Positions 38,408 to 49,315 of a stretch of 64,000 bases of DNA are shown one piece after another (within the stretch, counting starts at the first letter, position 1; every line of letters begins with the position of its first letter). Source of the stretch: Marsupella aquatica. Lineage: Eukaryota; Marchantiophyta. Made by a program: the position numbers and the translations under genes. The stretch lies in NCBI GenBank assembly GCA_973895155.1, contig OZ316898.1, forward strand, positions 15,934,001 through 15,998,000, read 5' to 3'. A model generated the notes under the pieces. It saw only the letters and a list, made by a program, of their open reading frames with translations, searched no databases and was not told the origin of the DNA.

Positions 38408-40321
38408 AAGGCTGTGGTCTAGATCTTCTTCGAAAGATGAGTTCCGGAGGGCCTCTTGAGGGTGCGTGGGTAAGTTTTGATATGATGCACTGAATGACAA
38501 AGGATTGGCTTACATTTAGTGTACATGTTTATGACCATAACTATCGTGCACTTTGCACAATATTCACTTGCAAGTTGTGAGCAGAAGATACAAAATCCCT
38601 TGAGAGGGCTTGGCGCTTAATGTTGGAGGTGGCTGATGAGAACGGTCTTCACAATGTCCACATTCATGGTTTTATGGCGGAAAATGCTCAAGCTGGTTGG
38701 AATGCTATGAGGAATGTGTTCTTTGGGGGACTTCCTGATCCCGAACATGAGCGATCAGATGCATTTCACTTCTTCCAGTCATTTTGGAGACACTCAATTG
38801 AAGGCATTCCTGAAGGAAAGCAGAGTGAACATCGTGCCCTCTGGGATAGGTTGCGGAATGCAAAGTCATTTATCGAGGCATATCGTATTTCTAGAGAAAT
38901 TGATTCTTGGTGGAGGGCAGGGAATTGTTATCCTGGTAAATTACAAATGTTGCAAGGTTGGATTTCATGGTGGGTTGCCCGCTGGCGCCAATGGGGAAAC
39001 TTTATTCGATTGGTAAGTATTCTAAACAATTGTTGGTCTAGCGGGTTCCCCGTGGTTGTTTGAAGGAGCTTCGAACCTTTTCCTTTCCAATGCGGCTGAA
39101 TTCAATTTGGAAAGGAATTCCCCTTTGAACGGGGATGTACATACCCGGTCAGTAAAGAGGAAGGGACATGCTACTGGAAATGTCTCTGCGCAGGACTCCC
39201 ACAGGCATGACACTATCCTCATTACGACCCCAAACATCCGAGGTTTGAAGCGAAGAAATCTCAATAGAACGGAATTCTCTACGATTCCCTCTGAACCAGG
39301 TCCCCAAGAGAGTGTAGTCGTCAATATTTCAGAGAGCGATGTTTCAGCTAGTCTTGAAGAGCGGACACCTCCTCCTTTGATGGAGACGAGGTCATCTGCA
39401 ACTCTAATCACGTCCCCAGTACATGTTATTGAAGAAGTAACCCCATCCGTGTTGGAGTCCAATGTTCCTTCTGGAGCATGGCATATTAGGAGAACTTCAA
39501 AGCATGGTGCTTCCCCAGTGTGCAATGGATCCCTTGGCGGACATGGAGATCGTGACAAATGTAGAAATTGATTGAAGAAAGTAGGCTACCGTACATCAAA
39601 CGGAGTCGTTGGTATCGCAGTTCAAGCAGCGCAAAATTTCAGAGGGGAACCACATCCAGAACTGATCTGGTTCTGTCCGAATAATGTTTGTTATAGAAGT
39701 CATCCTTGAAAAGGTGTTATGAATGTTCCGCCTCCTTGTGATCACTTGCCCGTTGCATTGACTACAAATCTTTCTATTGCGGAGGTAGAATTTCTAAAGG
39801 ACAACGGAATATCGATTGGAGGTGAAGGTGATCGTGTAAGAAATGCACCAAGTGGACTAGATCTTCGAATCGATGTCAATGTTTTCCCGGAAAGGATCAA
39901 TCTACTTCAGTTGACAATTTGTTGTTTATCTCAAAACGGGAGGACGTGCCTACAGAGGCACCATCTAACTAAATCGCACTATAAGAAGATTGAGGCAGTT
40001 GAGAAAGAAGAAATGAAAATAATCTGTTCCAGGGATGTTGCGACAGGAAATGGATGGGGCAAACAATTTTGCATCCAAACACACATTGGTCACCACTCTG
40101 TCATTGCCTATTGGGTTCAGATTTGCTGCTTCCCGTGCTGTTCTTACGAAGATTTCTATTGTCGTCATGCCCACCGCAAACCCTTCTTGCCTTGCAAACA
40201 TCTGTATTGGATTTATAAGAATGTTTTCAAACTGGACCTTCGAGAATCAACGTTGTCGAGTCAGCCTATACTCACCGTTGGAGAAATACGTCTCTTGTTG
40301 GAACGACAAAGTTTAGGGTAG
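38408..40321 (+). pseudogene. SWIM zinc-finger, MULE-like transposase remnant
   Basis: First part (38440-39012) reads TIFTCKL, LEVADENGLHNVHIHGFMAENAQAGWNAM and FIEAYRISREIDSWWRAGNCYPG, with in-frame stops near 38497 and 38578. It ends at a plausible splice donor GATTG|GTAAGTATT (39013). A 171-aa frame (39056-39571) follows with no recognised domain. The last part (39719-40321, 200 aa) has ICCFPCCSYEDFYC...PCKHLYWIYKNVF, the CxC...CxH pattern of a SWIM zinc finger, common at the end of MULE transposases and related plant proteins. The DDE residues could not be placed. It could be a decayed host gene instead. Confidence 0.55.
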
Positions 40322-40488
40322 TATTTAAAGAGGTGTCTATTATGTAGTTAACGTTAAATTGGTCAATACTTTGTCATTTTCCAACGGCATTATCATAGAC
40401 AGAAGCTTATTGAGAATGAGTGTATTAGACAATGTTTGGTTTTGTAAAATAGGGTTGGATCATTGCTAGCGCCTAGCGCTAGTATTAT
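40322..40488. other. Short non-coding flank of LTR H
   Basis: No gene seen. Contains the inverted repeat GCTAGCGCCTAGCGCTAGT at about 40466. Ends in ATTAT, the left target duplication of LTR H. Confidence 0.6.
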
Positions 40489-40910
40489 TGTGATGCCGCT
40501 GGTACAGCGGATAATGAGTGATTCGGTCTAACCACACTTAGCACGTGCGTTAGGGGTATCTTAGGCCATTATTATTAGCATAACGATAGTATTTAGGTAG
40601 CCATTATGAGTAGGAAATCATTAGTCAATAAGGGGAATTCATGTTCGGGCTGGCGGCGGGTCCCCATTCGCACGCCCGGGTTGCAAGCGTGTAATGGGCC
40701 CCCTTTCCCCCTCCCTCGGGTCCGTATAATAAACTCCGGGAGGCGGCCACTGACACGAGCTGACCCGTACCAGCGAAGGGGCCGATCCTTTGCAGTGCAC
40801 CAGTTCTTCAATCCACGCGCCAGCTTTGACCCCGGCTCTCTCGCTTTTTCCTTAGTCACCTGCTATCTCCTCTGAATGTCGCACACGATCCTTTCCAGTT
40901 CGGCCATACA

Positions 40911-42983
40911 TGTAATACAGTAGATTAGTTAGAAATGATGAAAATTTTATAAATTTTGAACTTTTTCTAACTCAAGGTGCAATCTAGTTACCTTTTGTAG
41001 CAATTTAGATCAACTGAACACTTTACCTAATGTTATGCTTCATCAGAGGCTATTGCCTCTATTGGATAAGGATCGACAATATAAATCTTTGCTCTTTACA
41101 TGCTACCAAGAAAGAAGACTGGACATCATTGGAGAAGCAATGCAGACTAGAAGATTCAAGAACCGGACTCCAAAACACTTCTTCAACAAGAATGAGCTCT
41201 CTGTGCAATTATCACAATCAATCGATCTCTGCTATTTTAGTTAAATAGTTTTCACGGTCAGAAAAGTCTCATACTTTTTCAAAAGGTAGTAGTTGCGTAG
41301 TAGAATCATCCCTGAAAGTTTCATCTCAAACCGACATGTGGTTTGAAAGTTAAAATTATTTTAGTTTAGCTATTTTTTACATAGCCGCGACTTCGCCGAT
41401 GCTTTGAGAAAAGTCCTTTGTATTTTTGGACGCTTTGAAAAGCGTCCACCCAAGACCACGACGCTTTCTGAAGCGTCCGCCACCCAACCAGCTGTACTCC
41501 GACGCTCTGCAATCCACATGAGAAGCGACGCTTTCGGAAGCGTCCACCAAGTTTCGACGCTTTCAGAAGTGTCCGCCACCCCAAAGGCTACATCGACACT
41601 ACGACGCCCACTGAAGCGTCCCGCCCAAAGACCAGAAGACGGATGCTGCGACCAAAACCTCAAAATTCAGCCGACGCTTTGTGAAGCGTCCACAAAAGTC
41701 CTTTGTAGTTTTGGACGCTTTCTGAAGCGTCCACTATGTTCCCGACATTTAGAAAAAAATTCAGTTTTCGTGCTTTTATAACACCGTGCCACTTTTACCG
41801 ATTTATTTGAGACACTTAGATATCTCAAAAAAGTCTGAAATTTTGTCAGCATTGAGATTATATGTACTAGAGTACCCTAGAAAAGTTTCAACTCATTCCG
41901 ACTCTTAGTTTAGAAGTTAAAATTAGATTAAGATCACTGTTTATTAGTTTTACCACAAACACCGACGCTTTGCAAAGCGTCCGCTCAAACCTCGACGCTT
42001 TGAGAAGCGTCCCCTGCATTTTTGACACTTTCAGCAGTGTCCATTCACTTTTCAAGGATGACCGTCATTAAGTTTATTCAAGATCCTTTAGATATGAAAG
42101 GGCATGTCCTTTTAGTATCTCAGTCTCCTTGGGTTCCTGCCAGCCTATTTGAAGTAGAATTTGTGTCATTTTCAAGTGTGAAGAAATAAAGTAGTGCCTG
42201 TGGCATGTGCTGCAACACTGGAATCACCTTTGCAAAGCTTTCGTGTGTTTCCGTATGGTATGGAGCTTGCAAATGCAAAGGAATTCTTCTCCCTTCCTTG
42301 GTCTGAATGATTGAGAGTTTAGATCATTGAAGTAAAATTACTTGTATGAAGTTGAATCTCAGAAGTATGAGGGAATAGATTCCTTAAGTGGTGACAACCC
42401 ATCTTCTTGAGTTCTTGATGCATAGTTTTTGGCATGACATTGCTTGTGCATGGGATGCAAAGATTGTTACTCACCAATTACCTGTGACTTCAATTTGATC
42501 ATGATGGTGTTTATTATTCGTGACTCAGAGTACCGACTGGATATCGAAGTGATTGATTACTAGTTTCTTCTGAGTACCTTTGGAAGGAAAAGTTGAGACG
42601 TGTTGACGGCATTTTAGTAATCATCCTAGTACAGTAATCCATTCCAAAAATGTTCTTACGGATTTACCACCCAAATCACATCAAATGAAGTATTGATGAG
42701 AAGTTACCTTGGTGTTTTCCAGACTCCCTCATCATACCTCAAGATTTCATTGTGTTTTGTTATTTGTTTCCATTTTATTAATTACATTTTCAATGTTAAG
42801 CAAACATTCAAATCTATGCTTTGTGGAGCAATCATAGTAAAAGGCTCAAACCTGTGTTTTTGTTACCTTAGTCATTCATAAGTATTAAATGATAGAAAAT
42901 CATTCCTTTCTTGTTCTTCCATGGGATCGAATACCGAGTTTTGGGCATTAAATGTTGATTTATGTCCTTAGTGAAATACTACA
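40911..42983 (+). mobile_element. F-like solo LTR, 2,073 bp, inside LTR H
   Basis: Begins TGTAATACAG, ends GAAATACTACA, flanked by ATACA at 40906-40910 and 42984-42988. Its right ~450 bp resembles the LTR F end (TTCCAGACTCCCT, CTTGTGTTTTGTTA-like, GAATACCGAGTTT). A short frame at 41030-41248 (LDKDRQYKSLLFTCYQERRL) is probably the last remnant of an ORF. The middle holds the palindrome array 41428-42042. Confidence 0.8.
41428..42042. repeat. Array of GACGCTTT-NN-GAAGCGTC palindromes
   Basis: About ten 19-20 bp near-perfect palindromes at 41428, 41460, 41527, 41556, 41603, 41673, 41713, 41964, 41994 and 42024. The arms GACGCTT/AAGCGTC are conserved while the 2-4 central bases vary (GA, CT, CG, CA, GT, GC). 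Spacing is irregular, and the spacers are unrelated except for short poly-pyrimidine or CCACC pieces. The array takes the place that the TTACGAGT tract occupies in LTR F. Confidence 0.93.
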
Positions 42984-45900
42984 ATACAATTTTGGACTCA
43001 GTTCTTGTCTATCGGAGGGCACTTGGCCGACTCATTAAAACACGCCACCCGCGCTGATACGAGATCAAACGCGAATACGAGAGAGCCATCCGCCTAGCAG
43101 GACAACACCACTATCTCCTTAACTTTGATTACCCATCCCAGAGCGAGCTTTATCGACCCAAAGAAGTAGCAGGGTACTTCTTCGATGGAGGCAAATACAT
43201 TGGCTTTTGGGAGGCATTGCTTCGGCTTTCGGACGAGGTCTTCAATATCCTGGGCATGATCAATTTGCAACGGCACCACTTTGACCACATCCCCGCTCGG
43301 GTCCGGGCTATCATCAACAGCGAGTTCAACACTGTCTGGTCGACAGGACCGTCTTCACTTGCTTTGGAAAACTTCCACTGGCACCTGTAGAACTTCATGC
43401 CAACTCTACCATCAACGACCAATACCGGCCAACCCATGCCCGTACCCGCACCTACACCTCCTCGGCCTCAGCCGATCCGGTCCTTGCCACCGGTTCCACC
43501 ACCTCTCCGAGTACGATCCGTGGTGAATGCGGTAAATATTAGCTCCGAAGATGAGGAGGCTCACCCTCCTCTGTATCGACGGCCGCGGGGTACAACTCAA
43601 TGAGCGCCGAACAACCGAGCACCACTCCAGCAAGCCCAAGGGGATAACATGGTAACTCTAGCGGCCCCGGCACCAATACTCACGGTAGTCGCGCTACCAC
43701 CACTTGACCGAGAGGAAGGAGAGGTGTCGCCCTCTTCTAGTCACCCCGAGAATCAGTCTCGGGGTAGGAAGAGGAAGGAGCCCGCAATCGTATCTGGGTT
43801 GCCTTTGGCCATGGTTGCGGTAGCCAAGCTGACCATGCATCGTATGGGGGACAATGTTCACAAGAACATCCTCCACCCCAAGCATGCATGCCATCTGAAG
43901 ACCCAAGGGTTTGAGTACCTCGCCTCTCTCCCTTGGAACTCAAGCAAGTACTACGGACAGGATATGTCAGAGTTCATTCAGAACTTTGACGAGGCCCGTC
44001 AACAAACCCGAGCGCACGGGAGAGTGATGTGTCTCAATGAGGCACGTCTAAAGATGATTTTCGGTTTACCCGAGGGGATAAACCGAGTATAGTCGCGGGC
44101 TCCTAGGGGCAAGGGAGCTAAACACCAGTCCTCTAGCTTCCCGACCAAGGGGGTAGTGGACAATAGGTTCTTAATGAGGACGTGCCTCATCTCGGAGGTA
44201 GCAGAACGCCTGGAGTTCCAATGGTATGCCCTCCACATGATGGAACCTAGAGGAGAAATATTGGCCGATTAGGTCATCCAGGTGGAGAACTATCGGCCTA
44301 GGAAGTGGGCGTCCTTCTTTGTCAAGAAGTCCACGAGGAGATGGAGCGGAGAAAGAAGACTTTGTACCTTGGCGGAAGGGCATACTTTGCTAGCCACATC
44401 AAAATCATCATCGAGTGGTACCCTCATTTCGACCGCCGGAGCCTCCCGCGTCTCAATGAGCCCGAGCTGACCCTGCCAAAATGGGTGTTCCCAGCCCAGG
44501 TGAGGCGACCGCAGCCCGAGGCCCAAAGTCTGGCTGCTACAAGCCCTGCTACCCCGGCCCCGCAACCCGCCGCTGCCGCCCCGCCAGGCATACCCATTGA
44601 CGTTATCGCGACCTTAGACGCGATCAATCAGGACAATGCAATCAAAGCCGGGCCGGATGAAGCCTTACCCAAAGCAGATGCCATGGTAGCCGAGGAGATT
44701 CTGCCACCCCCCGCGGTTGTGCAGGAGAACCGCCCACCTCCAGTGGAACCAGCACCTTTGACCGACTTACCTCAAGGGCTGGATGTGTCCACTCCTACTC
44801 CCGCATGGGTTGGAGTCTGCCTGTGCCCGAATCCAGATGGACACAGTCTAGACCATCCGGAACTCTTTGCGCCGGGCACATTTCTGAATGGGTTGTTGGG
44901 AGATTTCTCGCAACAGATCTCTTGGGACACCAGGGAATACATGGCCCGGAGGGTGGCCTACTTCTTCAACCAGGAGTTGGTTGCGGCTGTAAGGGCAGGA
45001 CATGCGCAGGCAGAAACAGCGCAGAGAATAGAGTGATATCGGGTTGAGTCTGCCTACCTAAAGGACAAAGTGGCAACCCTGGAGGCTGAACTCTAGCAAC
45101 TACGGCCTCAGGTAACGGCCACGGAGGACCAGGTTGCCAAGGCTAGGGCCCGAGCAGCTTTAGAAGAACAGGCCGGGCTCAGAAAGGACGCCGAGATTGC
45201 ACGGCTTCGGGCCAAGATTGACGGTTTGAAGGGACAAACCGTCAGTTGGCAAAAGGATCTGGAGGAAGCTGACTCTAGATCTCAACGGGACACAACCGAG
45301 ATTGATACCCTGAAGATAGAGGTGGCGCGGCTTCAAGAAGAAGCCACGAAACAGGCCCAGTTGGTGGATAAGCTGACGAGCGACACCCAGCAACTGGAGG
45401 AGGCATGCCAAGAGGCCGCGGAAGAGGCGAACGCGGCGAAGCAGGAGAACGAATCTCTGCTGGACCAGGTCCAGCTACTCAAGCAGGACACCGACAGACT
45501 CAGAAGGCAGCGGGATAGCCGCTTCCACTCGGGCAGCTCTGGCAAGCGTGCCAGGCATTAGCGGCGGAGTAGGATTAAAATAGAGTTAGGAGTAGCTAAA
45601 TTAGGCTATAGGGACAAGCACCTGCCCTAGTTAAAGCAGCACTGCCATGCTGTACAACCTTCGTAGATTAGGATCTTCTAATAAGACAAGCTGTTTTTTG
45701 GCCTGACAGCCAGCTTAGTTAGGACCTTAGTTAGCGAATCTTTGGGCGCAAGGGCACTTTGTTCCTCGGCCCTTAGTATTTAGTGCACCCCTCGGTAGAG
45801 GCAAGGGGGGTTTTAGTCTCAGTGTTGGACATCCGCGGTATGTGCAAGGAGTCCCGACCTCTGGGAGTGAAAGAGTACCAAGGGGGGGGTGTAGGACTAA

Positions 45901-46454
45901 GCTTGTTGGGCGAGTGCGGAGCCAGGCTCCGTTGTAGTGTACACCCTCATCCTTGGACCTGTTCATTCCAGAGCTTTCGGGTCAACTAAGTGTACACACA
46001 TGTCTCCTATATAGTAAAATCCTTTCCCATTATTTCCTTCGTGTAAATCGAGATTGTATGCTTGTGCGTATGTATATGTGTGAATCTCGTGTATAGGTGC
46101 CAATGCTTGGCCGAACGCACTACCCAAGTCGTGCACGGGGTGCAGCTTGCGGGTAAGTGGTTGCGAGCCCGGGTTGAGTACCCGTACCATCGAATCCGGA
46201 TCAAAGGCGGACAACACGAAGGCTTAGAAGCCCGTAAGCCGGGGTTGATCCTGCTATCGACTGAGGTACGTTCCGGTGGCAGAACACAACCCATACCTAA
46301 GAGGTGTCCGTATATGACAATAAGTGCACTTAGCGCTAGTTTACGTGAGTTAGGTGCATTCCGTGCCTCCCTCCCTACCCGAACCCTCATTTTGACGAAG
46401 GATGTGCCTATCTAAGCCGAAGCCCAGGTTAAGGCCTTGGCTAACGATGTGACA

Positions 46455-47959
46455 ATTATTTACACATTTTGCTCTAAATCTGCCTTTTGAGGTTAGGGAA
46501 GTGCCCCGTTTTTTTATAAAAATTGATTTTGAACACTCTTTTAAGTGGTTGGAGAGACTTGGCACTCCACTTTTCATGGAATTTTTGAATGTTTTTTATT
46601 GGTGTTGCTCACAACAGTACGGAGGATGACAATTCCTTGAATGTTTTTCCTGATGTGAGTAAAAACATTGTTGATAACAGTAAAACTTTCCTGATATGAG
46701 GAGAGTTTTTGCTCGTATCAGTAAAAAAATCTTCTGTTTCCTGGCACGGTGTAAAGCCTCCAAGAAGTCCTCCAACAAACTTCTCGTTGGGAAGATATCA
46801 CCGTTTCCGTTTGGCGGTTTCCCTTAGTGTCACGACCGCCGCGGCCCACGACTTCGGCTTGCCCTTAGCCCCCAGAGAGACACCACTCCCCTCATATATG
46901 CTCTGGAGACCTGCCACCCCTAGACCAGCTTTGGTCCCTAAACTTTTGGCCCCCAACCCAGACCCTATCTCGCATACCGGGCGCGCCACTAACTGGCAAT
47001 GCCCATAACTTTCTCATTAGGTGTTCGCAAGTGCTCATGCCTTAGTCCTTGTGATCGGGCCGAACCAGTGCTCATGCCTAGGCCCTCAGGTCTCATCGCC
47101 GCTCGGGGTCCCCAATCGGCTAAACTTAGATCGGGCCATAACTCACACCCCAAGCGTCCGTTGCCCATGGGGTCAACTCCATTGGCCTTGGACACAAGAG
47201 GAGCTCACACTCAAGCCCTCAAAACTCAAAGTCCGTCTAGGGGTCCAGACGGTCGACCTTGAGCCCGGCCCCTTTTCCCCTTGACCCGACCAGCTCTCAA
47301 CTTGTCTAAGTCCTTAGTGTGTGTCACCAGTTTGGCGCCTTGCCTTCGCTAGTGCCATGTCTCATTGTCCATAAGTCTCCCCATGCTAAGTCCTCCCCGG
47401 ATGACCTATCCAGTCCTGGACCATAAGGGAGCTCGGCGTTAGAGTCAACGATGCCGAAGCTAAGTGTTAAGGTAGTCAAGTTCCACGACTGTTTTCCTCA
47501 GAGAACCTACTCGAGTGGCTACTCAACATAAGCGCGAACGGCAAACGGAATTGGCAAAAACAATGGCAAGGTGCAAAGTAGCAAATGAGCTGACAAGCCA
47601 TCAAAGGGGTTCTTATGGTTGCTCACAAGGGAAGTTAGACTAACATCGTTTCATAGTTGCAACTGCCATCTTCTGGCCGAGGTGACTGCCTTTGTCCAAG
47701 TGTGATTGCCATCATAAATTTTCACTTTGCTGCCGTCAAGGTATTGTGAATGGACATAATAGTGCGCATCCTAATTAATACTCATTATGTTGACTATCAT
47801 ATTAATCATAACGGCTAATCACTATGCACACTGTTCAGAACTGCACGTATACAATCCTAATGATTGTATATGTCAGATACTAGTTGGTCAAGTGTAAGTG
47901 ATACATTGCCCATGTCACACCAAACACAATCCAAGGAAGTGGGAAACCAAGAAGGGATA
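46455..47959. other. Unassigned repeat-rich stretch
   Basis: No gene supported. 46455-46459 is the right ATTAT duplication of LTR H. The part 46710-47330 is C-rich and non-coding. It is followed at 47331 by TTTGGCGCCTTGCC, which resembles a gypsy primer-binding site, so a diverged plus-strand gypsy LTR may end near 47328. No partner LTR is in the window. At about 47851 there is a small palindrome, ACAATCCTAATGATTGT. Confidence 0.35.
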
Positions 47960-48056
47960 TGCACAGCTTATTTGCTTCCATGGCCACCATCACAACAACA
48001 ACTTTGACCTTCCTTTCGAGTCCAAGTATGACCGACCAGCAGAAATTGCCAAATTC
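47960..48056 (+). pseudogene. Scrap of an LTR-H-like ORF, N-terminal part
   Basis: The plus strand reads AQLICFHGHHHNNNFDLPFESKYDRPAEIAKFFFD and then a stop. It lines up with RAIRLAGQHHYLLNFDYPSQSELYRPKEVAGYFFD of LTR H. It is too diverged to be a recent copy, so a third, older member of this gene family was present here. Confidence 0.6.
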
Positions 48057-48070
48057 TTCTTTGACTGAGA

Positions 48071-48460
48071 CAAGCGAGATATTTGTTCAAGAGTTGAAAC
48101 ACGTACCTTCATGTAGATTTTAGAGATTTTGTCTCTATTTTGAAGTTTAGAGGAAGATTGATTGATCTCTTTGAGCATGTCACATCAACATGAGCTCAGG
48201 TGACTCTAACAAGGATCCATGGCGGTCATACCATCTCCGAAGTGACCCGCGCCCGTTAGAGACTATCCCTCTCAAATCATCTAGATCATTTAGAAGGAGA
48301 CACACCCAGAATCCTTCTTTTGGATCTATCAAGGCAGGAAGCTAACATTAGGTGATTCCAACACCTATGTCATATTAGGTTCCTCAATCGTCTAAGTATT
48401 CAACCACAATCAGGCCTATACACACCTCTTTCAGCTCCAACCAGCACATTCCCAGCTTCA
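48071..48460. other. No feature recognised
   Basis: AT-rich sequence with stops in all frames. I see no gene, repeat or element end here. Confidence 0.5.
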
Positions 48461-48736
48461 TTGTCAACATCAACAATTCCACCAGTGTACGGGATGGAGG
48501 CTAGCAGCTCATCCAACAAAATCGGGAAGTTTAGTGGTTGGCCTGGTACCATTTCTCTATGGGAATTCAAAGCAGCATTTTACACAACTGTGTATGAGTT
48601 GGAGCTCAAGTACTTGAGCCACTACACTGCTGTCTTTGCATTCAAACAATTGGCAAGGTATGTACACCGTGAGGCATTGGACGTGTTGTTGAGTATAGAC
48701 GATAATCGCAATGGTAAGCACATGACATATCCAACA
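48461..48736 (+). pseudogene. Gypsy-type Gag N-terminal scrap
   Basis: The frame reads KIGKFSGWPGTISLWEFKAAF, then FAFKQLARYVHREALDV, a pattern typical of the start of some plant Ty3/gypsy Gag proteins (recognised from family pattern, not by search). It stops where the degraded copia LTR begins. Confidence 0.55.
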
Positions 48737-49125
48737 TGCAAATAGTCGACACAAGAGATACGTGGTTCACCTCCTTGAGGCTACGTCCACGGGAACACAC
48801 AAGAGAGCTTTACTGAACTCTAAGCCCATCGGCTATACCAAGTCTCCACAGTGTAAGCTCTCCCTATCTCTCAAGTGGCTCCATAACAATGAGCCTTGGT
48901 TCTACCTCTCCAAGCACATGTGCCTCTTATGATATAGTGTGCAACTTAGTTAACCTAACCACATTGTTGTACCTAATCACATAGTTGTACCTAACCACAT
49001 TGTTGTACCTAATCACGTAGTTGTACCTAACCACGTAGTTGTACCAAACCATGTTGTTGTACCAACCCACGTTGTTGTACCAACCACGTCATACCTAACC
49101 TAGACATAAGAGTAAATACCCAACA
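48737..49125 (-). repeat. Copia-3 3' LTR (probable)
   Basis: On the minus strand it starts TGTTGGGTATTTACTC right after the purine tract and ends near GTCGACTATTTGCA. The sequence before the end (GAACCACGTATCTCTTGTG) is typical of plant copia LTRs. Confidence 0.65.
48952..49085. repeat. ~21-bp tandem repeats in Copia-3 LTR
   Basis: About seven copies of ACCTAACCACATTGTTGT and close variants (TTGTACCTAATCACGTAG, TTGTACCAACCCACG). They lie in the part of the LTR where U3 enhancer repeats would be expected. Confidence 0.85.
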
Positions 49126-49315
49126 ATCTTCCCCTTGACTCTGGTCTAGGGGAGAGTAATACTGCCAATGTATATGATCCCTCAGTGGGAAGTTCTGGAC
49201 AAAAACCAAACCGGTTTCCCTCTCTAACTAGAGCAAACCAGAACTAAGCCGTAGCCTTATACATAGGAATGAGGAAGAGCATATATCAGTAATTACAATG
49301 AATGTTAAGAAAACT

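Larger units (their letters stand above)
40860..45561 (+). pseudogene. LTR-H ORF, PMD-like plus coiled coil (decayed)
   Basis: Reading across the F-like insertion, the frame runs from before 40910 (SFPVRPY) into 42989 (ILDSVLVYRRALGRL), then a TGA near 43057. After that come YEIKREYERAIRLAGQHHYLLNFDYP and RPKEVAGYFFDGGKYIGFWEALLRL, which parallel the LTR-G helical segment (RPKEGMSNVNQAAHFWGCLFERA). A Pro-rich linker follows. The PMD-like block (43649-44340) has GFEYLASLPWNSSKYYGQ and RLKMIFGLPEGINRV, parallel to GLEAFVRLPW and IAEVFGLPIGN in G. Then a Pro/Ala linker and a coiled coil (45010-45561, ending SGKRARH). At least five stops or frame changes. Not functional here. Confidence 0.75.
40489..46454 (+). 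mobile_element. Giant solo LTR H with internal PMD-like/coiled-coil ORF
   Basis: Starts TGTGATGCC, the same nine bases as LTR-G, and ends ...GATGTGACA. Flanked by ATTAT at 40484-40488 and 46455-46459. Without the F-like LTR inserted at 40911-42988 it is about 3.9 kb. It contains one decayed ORF region (about 40860-45561), then ~0.9 kb non-coding, the same plan as LTR-G, with no gag or pol. A second copy of its 3' end lies at 60112-60681 on the minus strand. Confidence 0.82.

Noticed and set aside
40593-40875. ORFs of 88-89 aa on both strands
   Set aside because: Lie in the 5' part of LTR H; no domain, and openness is explained by high GC.
41428-42042. CRISPR array
   Set aside because: Units are palindromes with irregular spacing and variable centres, in a plant nuclear LTR with no cas genes.
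46480-46620. Possible LINE reverse-transcriptase scrap (FIKIDFEHSFKWL on plus)
   Set aside because: Only a faint likeness to the KIDFEKAYDR motif; too short and diverged to claim.
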